NCBI GenBank assembly: GCA_019636275.1
Contig: JAHBXY010000031.1
Location: 1-64,000 of the forward strand
Length of the DNA: 64,000 nucleotides
Reading direction: 5' to 3'
Origin: Planctomycetota bacterium
Lineage (GTDB): Bacteria; Planctomycetota; J058
A program made the translations under genes and the position numbers. Below the pieces are notes generated by a model that saw nothing but the letters and a program-made list of their open reading frames with translations, was not told the origin of the DNA and searched no databases. Of this stretch, positions 52,517-60,244 are shown piece after piece. Every line of letters begins with the position of its first letter. Position 1 is the stretch's first letter.

Positions 52517-53401
52517 ATGGGACGCAGCCGGCTCATGAGGGTCGTCGTCGCGCACGACCTGTCCCCGGCGGCCGCGCGGGCGGCGCGCAGGGCGGCCCTC
52601 CTGCCGCTGGGCGACGGCGCGCGGGTGGTCGTGGTGCACGTGGCGCCGCCCGGCCGGGCCGGCGAGGCCGACGCGGCCCTGGCCCGCCACGCGGGCGAGC
52701 TGGGCGAGGCCCTGCGCGCAGCCGGGGCCCGGGTCGAGGTCGACCGGGCGGTCGTCGAGGACGAGGCGCCCCACGCCGGCCTGATCCGGCAGGCGCGCAC
52801 GGCCGGCGCCGAGCTGGTCGTCCTCGGGCGGCACGACGAGCGCCTGCGCGCCGGCCTGACCACCGGCGCGACCGCCGAGCGGGTCGTGCGCCTGGGCGAG
52901 CTGCCGGTGCTCGTCGTCGGCGCCGAGCCCCGCGGCGCCTACGAGCGGCCGGTCGCCGCGGTCGACCTGTCGGACGCCTCGCGGCAGGTGGTCGACCTCG
53001 CCCTGACGCTCCTGCCCGACGCGCAGCCGTCGCCGCTCACGCTCCTCCACGCCTACCACGTGCCCTTCCAGGGCTCGTTCTCCTGGGCGCTGGCCGCGCG
53101 GCAGGTCGACGACCTGCGCCAGGAGGTCGCCGACGACGCCCGCGCCCGCGCCGACCGCTTCGCGGCCGGGCTCGAGCCGGGCGAGGTCTCGGCCACCACC
53201 GCCGTGGCCGAGGGCGAGCCCTACACGGTCGTCCTGCGCGAGCTCGTGCGCCGCCGCGCCGACCTGGTCGTACTCGGCACGCACGGCCGCTCCGGGCTGT
53301 CGCGCGCGGTCCTCGGGAGCGTGGCGGAGTCGGTGCTCGAGCCGGCGCCCTGCGACGTGGCGGTCACACGGCCGCTGCATCACACGTTCGACTTGCCTTG
53401 A
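52517..53401 (+). CDS. Tandem universal stress protein
   Basis: 294 residues with two Usp domains. Domain 1 (~7-140) starts MRVVVAHDLSPAAARAARRA and ends ERVVRLGELPVLVVG. Domain 2 (~145-292) starts RPVAAVDLSDASRQVVDLAL and has VLGTHGRSGLSRAVLGSVAE, the ATP-binding GxxG(9)GS loop, complete only in the second domain. The first copy has LGRHDERLRAGLTTGATAER instead, so it probably does not bind ATP. It lies 52 nt after mrpE and may be co-expressed with the antiporter. Confidence 0.9.
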   Translation: MGRSRLMRVVVAHDLSPAAARAARRAALLPLGDGARVVVVHVAPPGRAGEADAALARHAGELGEALRAAGARVEVDRAVVEDEAPHAGLIRQARTAGAELVVLGRHDERLRAGLTTGATAERVVRLGELPVLVVGAEPRGAYERPVAAVDLSDASRQVVDLALTLLPDAQPSPLTLLHAYHVPFQGSFSWALAARQVDDLRQEVADDARARADRFAAGLEPGEVSATTAVAEGEPYTVVLRELVRRRADLVVLGTHGRSGLSRAVLGSVAESVLEPAPCDVAVTRPLHHTFDLP

Positions 53402-53417
53402 GCTTTGAAGGTCACCG

Positions 53418-53599
53418 CAGAGGAGCAGAGGGAGCAGAGGGCGGTCGGGTCACCCGCCCGCTGCTCCTCGATCGCGACCCCTGACCCCTGCCTCTGGACA
53501 CCTGGGCTCGTCGAAGGAGCGCCGTCGACGAACGGAGAGGACGAACGGAGAGGGCCGAGGGCGTCGAGCCGCACGCCCTCTGCTCCCTCTGCTCCTCTG
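53418..53599. repeat. Perfect 26-bp inverted repeat flanking a 130-bp spacer
   Basis: Arms 53418-53443 and 53574-53599 are exact complements, built from CAGAGGAGCAGAGGGAGCAG-type sequence. The spacer contains a GAACGGAGAGGAC duplication (53530-53552). It lies between the convergent Usp and HNH genes. It could fold as one long hairpin or be a mobile palindromic element. Confidence 0.75.
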
Positions 53600-53609
53600 T
53601 TGTGATCCC

Positions 53610-54257
53610 TCAACCTGCCAGGTGCTCCGAGCGGTCCAGGAACTTGCGCCACGACGGCGGATGCGCCCGCGGGATCGACTCGAGGAGCGGCGACCACGTG
53701 GGCTTGCCCGGCGCGCGCAGGAGCTGGAAGCCGGACTCGCGCAGGGTCTTGTTGGCCTTCTTCGTGTTGCAGCGCACGCAGGCGAGCACGCAGTTCTCCC
53801 ACGTCGTCTTGCCGCCGCGCGAGCGGGGCATGACGTGGTCGATCGACAGCTCGTCGAGCGGCCGCCGCCGGCCGCAGTACTGGCAGGCGTAGCCGTCGCG
53901 GCGGTAGAGGTTACGCCGGCTGAACGAGACCTCGCGCCGGGGGACGCCCGCGTAGCCGAGGAGCAGGATCACCTCGGGCTTCTCGATGGCGAAGCGCGGC
54001 GTGCGCAGCACCCGCTCGCGCTCCAGGGCAGGCCCGGTGTCGAGCGAGCGGGCGATCCAGGCGTCGAGGTCGTAGACCTCGTAGGACGCCGGGCAGATCG
54101 CCGAGGCCGTCGAGCGGCAGAGGAGGACCAGCGCGCGGCGCACGGGCGTCGTGCTCACGGGCGTCCAGTGGCGGTTGAGGACGAGCGCCTGGTCGGTCGG
54201 CGCCGACGTGCCTATGTCGGGCTCGTCACGGTCGTCGTCGTGCCGGTCGTCGCGCAT
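53610..54257 (-). CDS. HNH endonuclease
   Basis: 215 residues. The HNH core is complete: GYACQYCGRR (first zinc CxxC), ELSIDHVMPRSRGGKTTWEN with the catalytic His and Asn, and CVRCNTKKANKT (second CxxC and final His-equivalent region). The N-terminal ~100 residues (LVLNRHWTPVSTTPVRRALV) form the usual all-helical extension of this common chromosomal HNH group. No methylase or phage genes are next to it; it is a stand-alone nuclease of unknown role. The ATG at 54257 is used. Confidence 0.88.
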   Translation of the reverse strand: MRDDRHDDDRDEPDIGTSAPTDQALVLNRHWTPVSTTPVRRALVLLCRSTASAICPASYEVYDLDAWIARSLDTGPALERERVLRTPRFAIEKPEVILLLGYAGVPRREVSFSRRNLYRRDGYACQYCGRRRPLDELSIDHVMPRSRGGKTTWENCVLACVRCNTKKANKTLRESGFQLLRAPGKPTWSPLLESIPRAHPPSWRKFLDRSEHLAG

Positions 54258-54290
54258 GGCTCCGTGCTCCCGCGGCGGCTCGGACCCGCC

Positions 54291-54340
54291 GCGACCTTCA
54301 GCGACCTTCAGCGGTCTTCAGCGCTCTTCCGCGATCTCAG
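54291..54340. repeat. Five 10-bp tandem repeats upstream of the HNH gene
   Basis: GCGACCTTCA, GCGACCTTCA, GCGGTCTTCA, GCGCTCTTCC, GCGATCTCAG in exact 10-bp register, 34 nt before the HNH start on the minus strand. One unit per helical turn could suit cooperative protein binding. Confidence 0.6.
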
Positions 54341-54412
54341 TGGCCCTTGGGCCTCCAGACCCCTCCGACGGTGACGGCGGGGCTTCATGTTACGTCCGCA
54401 CGCGCCGCCCGC

Positions 54413-55381
54413 TCACAGCGGGCTCAGCCGCGCGACCAGGGGGAACAACTCCCGTACCTCCTCACGATCGAGGATAGTGGGCGGGACATCGAGGTTCAAG
54501 GGATGCAGCCGCACGCGGCCCTGCGCATCCAGAAAGAGCTGGCGGAAGAGGCTGCGGCCGGCGGCCAGCGCCGCGAGCACGAACTCGCGGTGCCGGGCCT
54601 CTCGCCCCGACGAGAACACGAGCACCTCGCCCGGGCGGAACGACGGGCCGTGCGGCGCGGTCATCTCCTCGCCCTGCCAGGTCACGGCGAAGCCGTCGGC
54701 GACGCGCAGCCCCGGGACGTGCACGTAGTCGAGGACCTTCTCGCGCGGCGCGCGGCCCTCGAAGCGCGCGGGCAGGCCGCCGTCCTCGCCGGCGACGAGC
54801 GGCAGACCGCGGAGCCCCTCGCCCGGCGCCGCGCCGAGCGTGCGCTCGGTGTGGGCGCGCTCGAGGCGCGCGACCGCCTTGCGCAGCTCGCGCAGCTCGC
54901 CGTGCTGCGCCTCGAACAGGACCTCGGGGTCGAGCCGCAGGGCGCGCGCGACCTTCTGCAGCACCTGGTAGGAGAGGAGCTCCGTGCGGCCGGCCTCAAC
55001 GTCGGCGACGAAGGCGCGCCCCTTGCCGATCCGCTGGCCGAGCTCGTCGGGCGTGAGGTGCTGGCGGTGGCGCTCGGCGCGGATCAGGCGCCCGAGGGCG
55101 GCCGCCGGCGCCTCGGCCGGCGGCTCGGGGAGCGCCGCCTCGACGACGTCGTCCGCCGCGGGCAGGTCGGCCGGCTCCTGGAAGTCCTGGAAGAAGTGCG
55201 ACGGGTGGACGTCGAGCGCCTTGGCGATCCGCGAGAGCATGACCGCGTCGACGCGCCGCTGCCCGCTCTCGAGGCGCGACATCTGCGACGGGCTGAGCCC
55301 GACCCGCTCGGCCAGGTCCTTGGCGCTGAGCTTCAGCCGCTCCCGCAGGAGCTTGATCTCGAGCCCGATCTGCGTCCCCAC
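54413..55381 (-). CDS. Transcription regulator: two XRE-type HTH domains plus S24-like domain
   Basis: 322 residues. HTH 1 (~4-60: LKLSAKDLAERVGLSPSQMS, RLESGQRRVDA) and HTH 2 (~98-150: LTPDELGQRIGKGRAFVADV) are both XRE type. The C-terminus (~200-310) resembles LexA/CI-type S24 peptidase folds (VADGFAVTWQGEEMTAPHGP; SFRPGEVLVFSSG). The serine expected in the GxSM position is replaced (GEEM), so self-cleavage is unlikely. GTG 55381 lies 11 nt after murD's stop with no ribosome site, so translation is probably coupled. Its target genes are unknown. Confidence 0.8.
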   Translation of the reverse strand: MGTQIGLEIKLLRERLKLSAKDLAERVGLSPSQMSRLESGQRRVDAVMLSRIAKALDVHPSHFFQDFQEPADLPAADDVVEAALPEPPAEAPAAALGRLIRAERHRQHLTPDELGQRIGKGRAFVADVEAGRTELLSYQVLQKVARALRLDPEVLFEAQHGELRELRKAVARLERAHTERTLGAAPGEGLRGLPLVAGEDGGLPARFEGRAPREKVLDYVHVPGLRVADGFAVTWQGEEMTAPHGPSFRPGEVLVFSSGREARHREFVLAALAAGRSLFRQLFLDAQGRVRLHPLNLDVPPTILDREEVRELFPLVARLSPL

Positions 55382-55392
55382 CGCTGACCAGG

Positions 55393-56718
55393 CTATCCCT
55401 GCCCGGTCGCCGCCGGTAGGGCGCGGGCGGTCGCCAGGGCCCGGAAGCGCTCGCCGCGCGCCTTGAAGTTCGGGAACATGTCGTAGCTGGCGGCCGCGGG
55501 CGAGAGGAGCACCGCCCCGCCGGGCGGGCAGCGCTCGACGGCCAGGGCGAAGGCCTCGTCGAAGCTCGCCGCGCGGAGCGGGGCGCCGCCGGCGCCCTCG
55601 ACGGCCGCCGCCACCTTGTCGCGCACGGCGCCCAGGCACACGACGGCGTGCGCGCGCGCGGCCGCCGCGCCGAGCGCGGCGAAGTCGTGGCCCTTGTCCG
55701 ACCCGCCCAGGAGCAGCACGACCGGCGGCGGCACGGCGGCCAGCGCCGCGAGCGCGGCGGCCGGCGTCGTGGCCATGGAGTCGTTGACGAAGCGCACGCC
55801 CCGGGGGCAGACGGCCACCGTCTCCAGCCGGTGGGGCAGGGCCTCGAAGGCCGCCGCGGCGCGGGCCACCTCGTCCGGGGCGGCGCCCATGGCCAGGGCG
55901 GCCTCGGCGGCCAGGGCGGCGTTGTCGAGGTTGTGGCGGCCTAGGAGGCGCAGCCCCGACAGGTCGACGGCCGGGCGCGCCGCCGACGCGCGGACCAGGC
56001 GCGCGCCCGGCGGCAGGCGCGGCGGGACGAGCGCCTCGAGCTCGGCCTGGCCCTCGGGGATCACGACGACCTCGGGGCCCAGGTCCAGGAGCGACAGCTT
56101 GGCCCCGTAGTAGGCCTCGAGCGTCCCGTGCCAGTTGAGGTGCTCGGGCTCGAGGTGCGTGAACACGACCACGCGCGGCCGCGGCAGCCGCCCGGCGGCC
56201 CGGATGGGGATGAGGTCCTCGGCCATGAACGACGAGACCTCGAGCACGACGCGCGCTCCGGGGCCGATCCGCCCGAGCGCGTCGAGGAGCGGCCGCTCGT
56301 TGTTGCCGGCGACGACGGCCGAGAGCATGGCCCCGAGGAGGCCCGCCGTCGTCGACTTGCCCTTCGAGCCGGTCACCATGGCGAACGGCGCCTCGAGCCG
56401 CTCGAGCCCGAGCGCCAGCTCGCTGGTGATCGGCACGCCGGCGCGGCGGGCCGCGACGACCCACTCGGACGTGGGCGGGATCGCCGGGTTCTTGACCACG
56501 AGGTCGACGCCGGTCACGTCCTCGAGCCGGTGCTCGCCCAGGACGAAGCGCACCGGCAGCCCGTCGAGCGCGGCGACGGCGCTCGCGAGCGCCTCGCGCG
56601 GCTTGAGGTCGGTGACGGTCACCTCGGCGCCCTGCGCCACGAGGAAGCGCGCCGCGGCGGCCCCGCCGCCGAAGCCGCCCAGCCCGAGCACGGTCACGCG
56701 CTTGCCGGCGAGGTTCAC
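55393..56718 (-). CDS. murD: UDP-N-acetylmuramoyl-L-alanine--D-glutamate ligase
   Basis: 441 residues from GTG 56718 (GAGGAGAAGC upstream). N-terminal Rossmann domain KRVTVLGLGGFGGGAAAARF; ATP loop VTGSKGKSTT (P-loop); LEVSSFMAEDL (family: EvSSFQL); HLEPEHLNWHGT; C-terminal VNDSMATTPAAALAAL where NDSKATN is usual. That last change removes the Lys normally near the active site and makes it a divergent MurD. It adds D-Glu to the peptidoglycan precursor in the cytoplasm. No other mur gene is adjacent. It overlaps the PEGA lipoprotein stop by 4 nt. Confidence 0.88.
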   Translation of the reverse strand: MNLAGKRVTVLGLGGFGGGAAAARFLVAQGAEVTVTDLKPREALASAVAALDGLPVRFVLGEHRLEDVTGVDLVVKNPAIPPTSEWVVAARRAGVPITSELALGLERLEAPFAMVTGSKGKSTTAGLLGAMLSAVVAGNNERPLLDALGRIGPGARVVLEVSSFMAEDLIPIRAAGRLPRPRVVVFTHLEPEHLNWHGTLEAYYGAKLSLLDLGPEVVVIPEGQAELEALVPPRLPPGARLVRASAARPAVDLSGLRLLGRHNLDNAALAAEAALAMGAAPDEVARAAAAFEALPHRLETVAVCPRGVRFVNDSMATTPAAALAALAAVPPPVVLLLGGSDKGHDFAALGAAAARAHAVVCLGAVRDKVAAAVEGAGGAPLRAASFDEAFALAVERCPPGGAVLLSPAAASYDMFPNFKARGERFRALATARALPAATGQG

Positions 56719-57131
56719 GGCCGCTTCTCCTCGTGGAGGCCCATGTGCCGCGCGCGCGCCTCGAGCGCCTCGGGCTCGTCGGGCGCCGGGCGCGGGGTGA
56801 GCGTCAGCTCGAGGCGGTGCTCGTCGCGGAGCGTGCCCGGCCAGAGCAGGTCGGTGAACACGTCGATCGGGAAGAGCTGCCACCAGGGCGGGTCGAGCGT
56901 CACGTCGCGCCGGACCGGCGCGTGGCCGCGGCGGCGCGCCACGACGGTGCGCGTGCCGTAGGCCTCGAACGTCACGCGCACCGGCTGGCCCGCCGCCGTC
57001 GTGCCCACCTCGCGGCCGTCGACGAACAGCTCCGCCCCCGGCGGGTCGGTCTCGATCACGAGCTGCCGCTCGACGCAGCCTGGCGCCCCGAGGGCGACCA
57101 GCAGGAGCAGCAGGAGCACGGAGGGCTTCAT
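56715..57131 (-). CDS. PEGA-domain lipoprotein
   Basis: 138 residues. Lipoprotein signal MKPSVLLLLLLVALGAPGC with a lipobox-like GAPGC, so membrane-anchored via Cys-19. A PEGA domain follows directly (VIETDPPGAELFVDGREVGT, then GQPVRVTFEAYGTRTVVARR), and a short tail contains WWQLFPIDVFTDLLWPG. PEGA domains are surface or periplasmic binding modules. ATG 57131 is chosen over an upstream in-frame start at 57149 since it begins the signal sequence. First gene of the murD-regulator operon. Confidence 0.85.
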   Translation of the reverse strand: MKPSVLLLLLLVALGAPGCVERQLVIETDPPGAELFVDGREVGTTAAGQPVRVTFEAYGTRTVVARRRGHAPVRRDVTLDPPWWQLFPIDVFTDLLWPGTLRDEHRLELTLTPRPAPDEPEALEARARHMGLHEEKRP

Positions 57132-57194
57132 GGGGCCCCATGGGACCATGCGCCGCCGACGGGCGTGCCAAGGGATGTCAGGCCGGTACAGGAC

Positions 57195-57221
57195 GACGCC
57201 GCACGACGGGCGTGCGGCGTC
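57195..57221 (-). terminator. Hairpin downstream of tRNA-Ser (GCT)
   Basis: GACGCCGCAC (57195-57204) pairs perfectly with GTGCGGCGTC (57212-57221); loop GACGGGC. It starts 2 nt past the tRNA 3' end. No T-run. Confidence 0.55.
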
Positions 57222-57222
57222 A

Positions 57223-57313
57223 CGGAGAGGGGGGGATTCGAACCCCCGGAAGGCGTTAATACACCTTCAACGGCTTAGCAAGCCGCCGCAATCGACCACT
57301 CTGCCACCTCTCC
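57223..57313 (-). tRNA. tRNA-Ser (GCT)
   Basis: 91 nt with the long variable arm of serine tRNAs. Acceptor GGAGAGG/CCTCTCC, discriminator G, anticodon loop TTGCTAA reading GCT, T-loop TTCGAAT. CCA is not encoded. Confidence 0.96.
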
Positions 57314-57330
57314 CACGGTGGACGCGACGC

Positions 57331-57358
57331 ATTCTAGCCCCTCGTGGGGCTCCTGCAA
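57331..57358 (-). promoter_or_regulatory. Promoter of tRNA-Ser GCT (TTGCAG-16-TAGAAT)
   Basis: On the minus strand TTGCAG (57358-57353), 16-bp spacer, TAGAAT (57336-57331), ending 17 nt before the tRNA. Confidence 0.65.
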
Positions 57359-57379
57359 CGCCCGACAGCGCCGCCCGTC

Positions 57380-58003
57380 CAGAGCGAGCGTTGGGAGGCG
57401 CGGAGCGGGCCGGTCGCCTTCGCCCGGGACTCGCGCCGATCGCGCCCCTCGCTCGTGCGCGACCCGCCAGAGCGAGCGATGGGGAGGCGCGGAGCGGGCC
57501 GGTCGCCTTCGCCCGGGACTCGCGCCGATCGCGCCCCCCTCGCTCGTGCGCGACCCGCCAGAGCGAGCGATGGGGAGGCGCGGAGCGGGCCGGTCGCCCT
57601 CGCCCGGGCACTCGCGCCGATCGCGCCCCTCGCTCGGTGCGCGACCCGCCAGAGCGAGCGATGGGGAGGCGCGGAGCGGGCCGGTCGCCTTCGCCCGGGC
57701 ACTCGCGCCGATCGCGCCCCCCTCGCTCGTGCGCGACCCGCCAGAGCGAGCGATGGGGAGGCGCGGAGCGGGCCGGTCGCCCTCGCCCGGGCACTCGCGC
57801 CGATCGCGCCCCCCTCGCGCGTGCGCGACCCGCCAGAGCGAGCGATGGGGAGGCGCGGAGCGGGCCGGTCGCCTTCGCCCGGGCACTCGCGCCGATCGCG
57901 CCCCCCTCGCGCGTGCGCGACCCGCCAGAGCGAGCGATGGGGAGGCGCGGAGCGGGCCGGTCGCCTTCGCCCGGGACTCGCGCCGATCGCGCCCCCCTCG
58001 CGA
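57380..58003. repeat. Seven tandem ~91-bp repeats between two tRNA-Ser genes
   Basis: Units begin CAGAGCGAGCG at 57380, 57468, 57559, 57650, 57742, 57834 and 57926; lengths 88, 91, 91, 92, 92, 92 and ~78 (last truncated). Units differ by few bases (CTCGCTCGTGC or CTCGCGCGTGC; TTCGCCCGGGACT or CTCGCCCGGGCACT). Each can fold: CGAGCGATGGGG pairs with CCCCTCGCTCG. Lengths not divisible by three exclude a shared coding frame. There are no variable spacers, so it is not a CRISPR array. Confidence 0.9.
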
Positions 58004-58018
58004 GCGCATCACTTGAGT

Positions 58019-58103
58019 TGGAGGGTGAGGGATTCGAACCCCCGATCCCCGAAGGGACTCCTGATTTCAAATCAGGTGCAATCGTCCGCTCTGCCAACCC
58101 TCC
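58019..58103 (-). tRNA. tRNA-Ser (TGA)
   Basis: 85 nt. Acceptor GGAGGGT/ACCCTCC, discriminator A, anticodon loop TTTGAAA reading TGA, long variable arm with a TCCC-TTCG-GGGA hairpin, T-loop TTCGAAT. A TAGGAT hexamer at 58118-58113 is a possible -10. CCA is not encoded. Confidence 0.96.
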
Positions 58104-58115
58104 GTGGAGCGCATC

Positions 58116-58514
58116 CTACCCGGGAGCGGCCGCGTTCATCACGCGCTCCGCGACGTAGATGGGCACACCCACCTTGAGGGCCAGGGTGATCGCGTCGGAC
58201 GGCCGCGCGTCGACGAGGACCTCATCATCATCGCCGCGGCGCACGACGACCTTGGCGTAGTACGTCTCGTCGCGCAGGTCGTCGATCGCAACGCGCACCA
58301 CGCGCCCGCCGAGCGCGCCGATGAGGGAGGCCAGGAGGTCGTGGGTCAGCGGCCGCTCGCTCTCGCGACCCTTCACGATGCGGTCGATCGCGAACGCCTC
58401 GAACATGCCGATGACGATGGGGAACTGCCGCTCGCCCTCGACCTCACGCAGGGCGATGACCTGCTCGTCGGAGCGCTCGTTGATGACGATCGCGGACAGC
58501 TCGACGCGGATCAT
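58116..58514 (-). CDS. Bifunctional nuclease (BFN/DUF151) domain protein
   Basis: 132 residues. The domain runs from IRVELSAIVINERSDEQVIA through LPIVIG-like FPIVIGMFEAFAIDRIVKG to DARPSDAITLALKVGVPIYV, the family's SRPSDAIALA motif. Relatives are described as DNase/RNase bifunctional proteins. It has no signal peptide and is therefore cytoplasmic. ATG 58514 follows a good promoter. It is transcribed away from dnaA and toward tRNA-Ser. Confidence 0.88.
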   Translation of the reverse strand: MIRVELSAIVINERSDEQVIALREVEGERQFPIVIGMFEAFAIDRIVKGRESERPLTHDLLASLIGALGGRVVRVAIDDLRDETYYAKVVVRRGDDDEVLVDARPSDAITLALKVGVPIYVAERVMNAAAPG

Positions 58515-58542
58515 CTCGGGTGGGGCGCCTCCGCGAGCGCGG

Positions 58543-58571
58543 AATGTAGCCTCAGCGTCACTCCGATGCAA
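58543..58571 (-). promoter_or_regulatory. Promoter of the BFN gene (TTGCAT-17-TACATT)
   Basis: On the minus strand TTGCAT (58571-58566), 17-bp spacer, TACATT (58548-58543), 28 nt before ATG 58514. Confidence 0.65.
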
Positions 58572-58762
58572 CGAGGGCGCCGCGCGGCGCCCTCGCGCGA
58601 GATGGTCGCCGGCGCATGCGCGCGCGTCGGTTGCGGCGCCGTGGAAAACCATTGGAAACGCCTGGGGCCCCCTGATAACTTTCCCCAGGGCCGCACGCCG
58701 CGGCGCCCCCTTCTGCACATGTACTTCCGGCTTCCGTCGCCGGGTCTCGCCCGTCGAGCCTG

Positions 58763-60244
58763 GTGCGAACCGAGATCGCTCCGCCCCTCGCGGGCGCGTC
58801 GAGCGCGAAGGACTTGCCTGTGCCGCACAGCTCCGAGAGCGCCACGCCCATCGCCCCCGCGGACCCCCGCTTCCAGCGGGTGCTGGAGCACGTCCAGTCC
58901 AGGACCAAGAAGCCCATCTACGACACCTGGTTCCGCAACCTCGAGTTCGTCGGGGTCGACGAGGACGTCGTGCGCATCGGCACGCCGAACCCGTTCGTCA
59001 AGCGCTGGATCGAGGAGTCGGACCTGATGCACACGCTGTGCGAGGCGGTGCGGATCGGGTTCGAGCGGAGCCTCACGCCGGAGCTCCTCATCACGCGGCG
59101 CGACGAGGACGCCTCGGCCGAGGCCGACCACGCCCTGACCCCCGCCGCGCCCGAGCCCATCGCCAGCTCCGCGCCGCCCGGCTTGCTCGAGCAGGACTCG
59201 AGCATCCAGCTCAAGGACGACTACACGTTCCAGAGCTACATCGTCGGCCCGAACAACCGCCTGGCGCACGCGGCCGCCCTGGCCGTCGCCGAGTCGCCGG
59301 GACAGGCCTACAACCCGCTGTTCGTGCACAGCGCCGTCGGCCTGGGCAAGACCCACCTGCTGCAGGGGATCTGCCACGCCCTCCTGAGCAAGCACTCGCC
59401 GCGGGCCAAGATCCTCTACCTGTCCTGCGAGGACTTCGTCAACCGGTTCATCGAGGCGGTCAAGGACGGCGAGCTCGAGCAGTTCCGCTACAAGTACCGC
59501 AACGTCGACGTCCTGGTGATCGACGACATCCACTTCCTGGCCGACAAGGAGCGCATCCAGGAGGAGTTCTTCCACACCTTCAACACGCTCTACAACGCGC
59601 AGAAGCAGATCATCCTCTCGGCCGACTGCGCGCCGAGCGAGATCCCGACCCTCGAGGACCGCCTCGTCTCGCGCTTCAAGTGGGGCCTCGTGGCCCGCAT
59701 CGACCCGCCCGAGTTCGAGACGCGCGCGGCGATCATCAAGCAGAAGGGCGAGGCCAAGGGCACGCGGCTCGACGACGAGGTCGTCGGCTTCCTCGCCTCG
59801 CGCATGGACTCGAACATCCGCGAGCTCGAGGGGGCGATCAACCGCCTCGTCGGCACCGCGTCGCTCATGAACCGGCGCATCGACCTGCCCTTCGCGCAGC
59901 AGGTGCTGGCCGACATGCTCGGGGCCGAGGTCTCGCGCGTGCAGATCCAGGACATCTCCGAGGCCGTCGTCAACCGCCTCAAGGTCAAGCTCTCCGACAT
60001 GCAGTCGAAGAAGCGGACCAAGCGCATCGCCTTCCCGCGCCAGCTGTGCATGTTCCTGGCGCGAGACATGACCGACCTGACCCTCTCCGACATCGGCGCG
60101 CACTTCGGCGGTCGCGACCACACGACCGTGATCTACGCGATCGAGCGCATCGAGGAGCGGATCAAGGCCGAGCCCGACCTCGCCCAGCTCGTCGAGGACC
60201 TGCGCCGCGACTCGCGCGCCCTGCGGGGCCAGGCCCCTCGCTGA
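58763..60244 (+). CDS. dnaA: Chromosomal replication initiator DnaA
   Basis: 493 residues. Domain I (~35-105: KKPIYDTWFRNLEFVGVDED) binds helicase partners; a short linker follows. AAA+ domain III has Walker A SAVGLGKTHLLQ (residue ~190, S-A in place of the usual G-G), Walker B VLVIDDIHFLADK and sensor/box VII around SRMDSNIRELEGA. Domain IV ends with FGGRDHTTVIYAIER, which reads DnaA boxes. GTG 58763 is used; an in-frame GTG at 58820 is an alternative. The upstream 248 bp contain CGTGGAAAA (58640-58648), a weak DnaA-box match, and a CTGATAACTTTCC patch. Confidence 0.96.
   Translation: MRTEIAPPLAGASSAKDLPVPHSSESATPIAPADPRFQRVLEHVQSRTKKPIYDTWFRNLEFVGVDEDVVRIGTPNPFVKRWIEESDLMHTLCEAVRIGFERSLTPELLITRRDEDASAEADHALTPAAPEPIASSAPPGLLEQDSSIQLKDDYTFQSYIVGPNNRLAHAAALAVAESPGQAYNPLFVHSAVGLGKTHLLQGICHALLSKHSPRAKILYLSCEDFVNRFIEAVKDGELEQFRYKYRNVDVLVIDDIHFLADKERIQEEFFHTFNTLYNAQKQIILSADCAPSEIPTLEDRLVSRFKWGLVARIDPPEFETRAAIIKQKGEAKGTRLDDEVVGFLASRMDSNIRELEGAINRLVGTASLMNRRIDLPFAQQVLADMLGAEVSRVQIQDISEAVVNRLKVKLSDMQSKKRTKRIAFPRQLCMFLARDMTDLTLSDIGAHFGGRDHTTVIYAIERIEERIKAEPDLAQLVEDLRRDSRALRGQAPR

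Noticed and set aside
53610..54257. HNH nuclease as the restriction partner of the tandem methylases
   Set aside because: It is 30 kb away with no shared regulation, and belongs to a widespread stand-alone HNH type.
54347..55387. Long plus-strand frame opposite the XRE/S24 regulator
   Set aside because: Antisense shadow: the minus strand has two recognisable HTH domains in a continuous frame.
57380..58003. Possible CRISPR array
   Set aside because: The whole ~91-bp unit repeats; there are no short repeats alternating with unique spacers, and no cas genes nearby.
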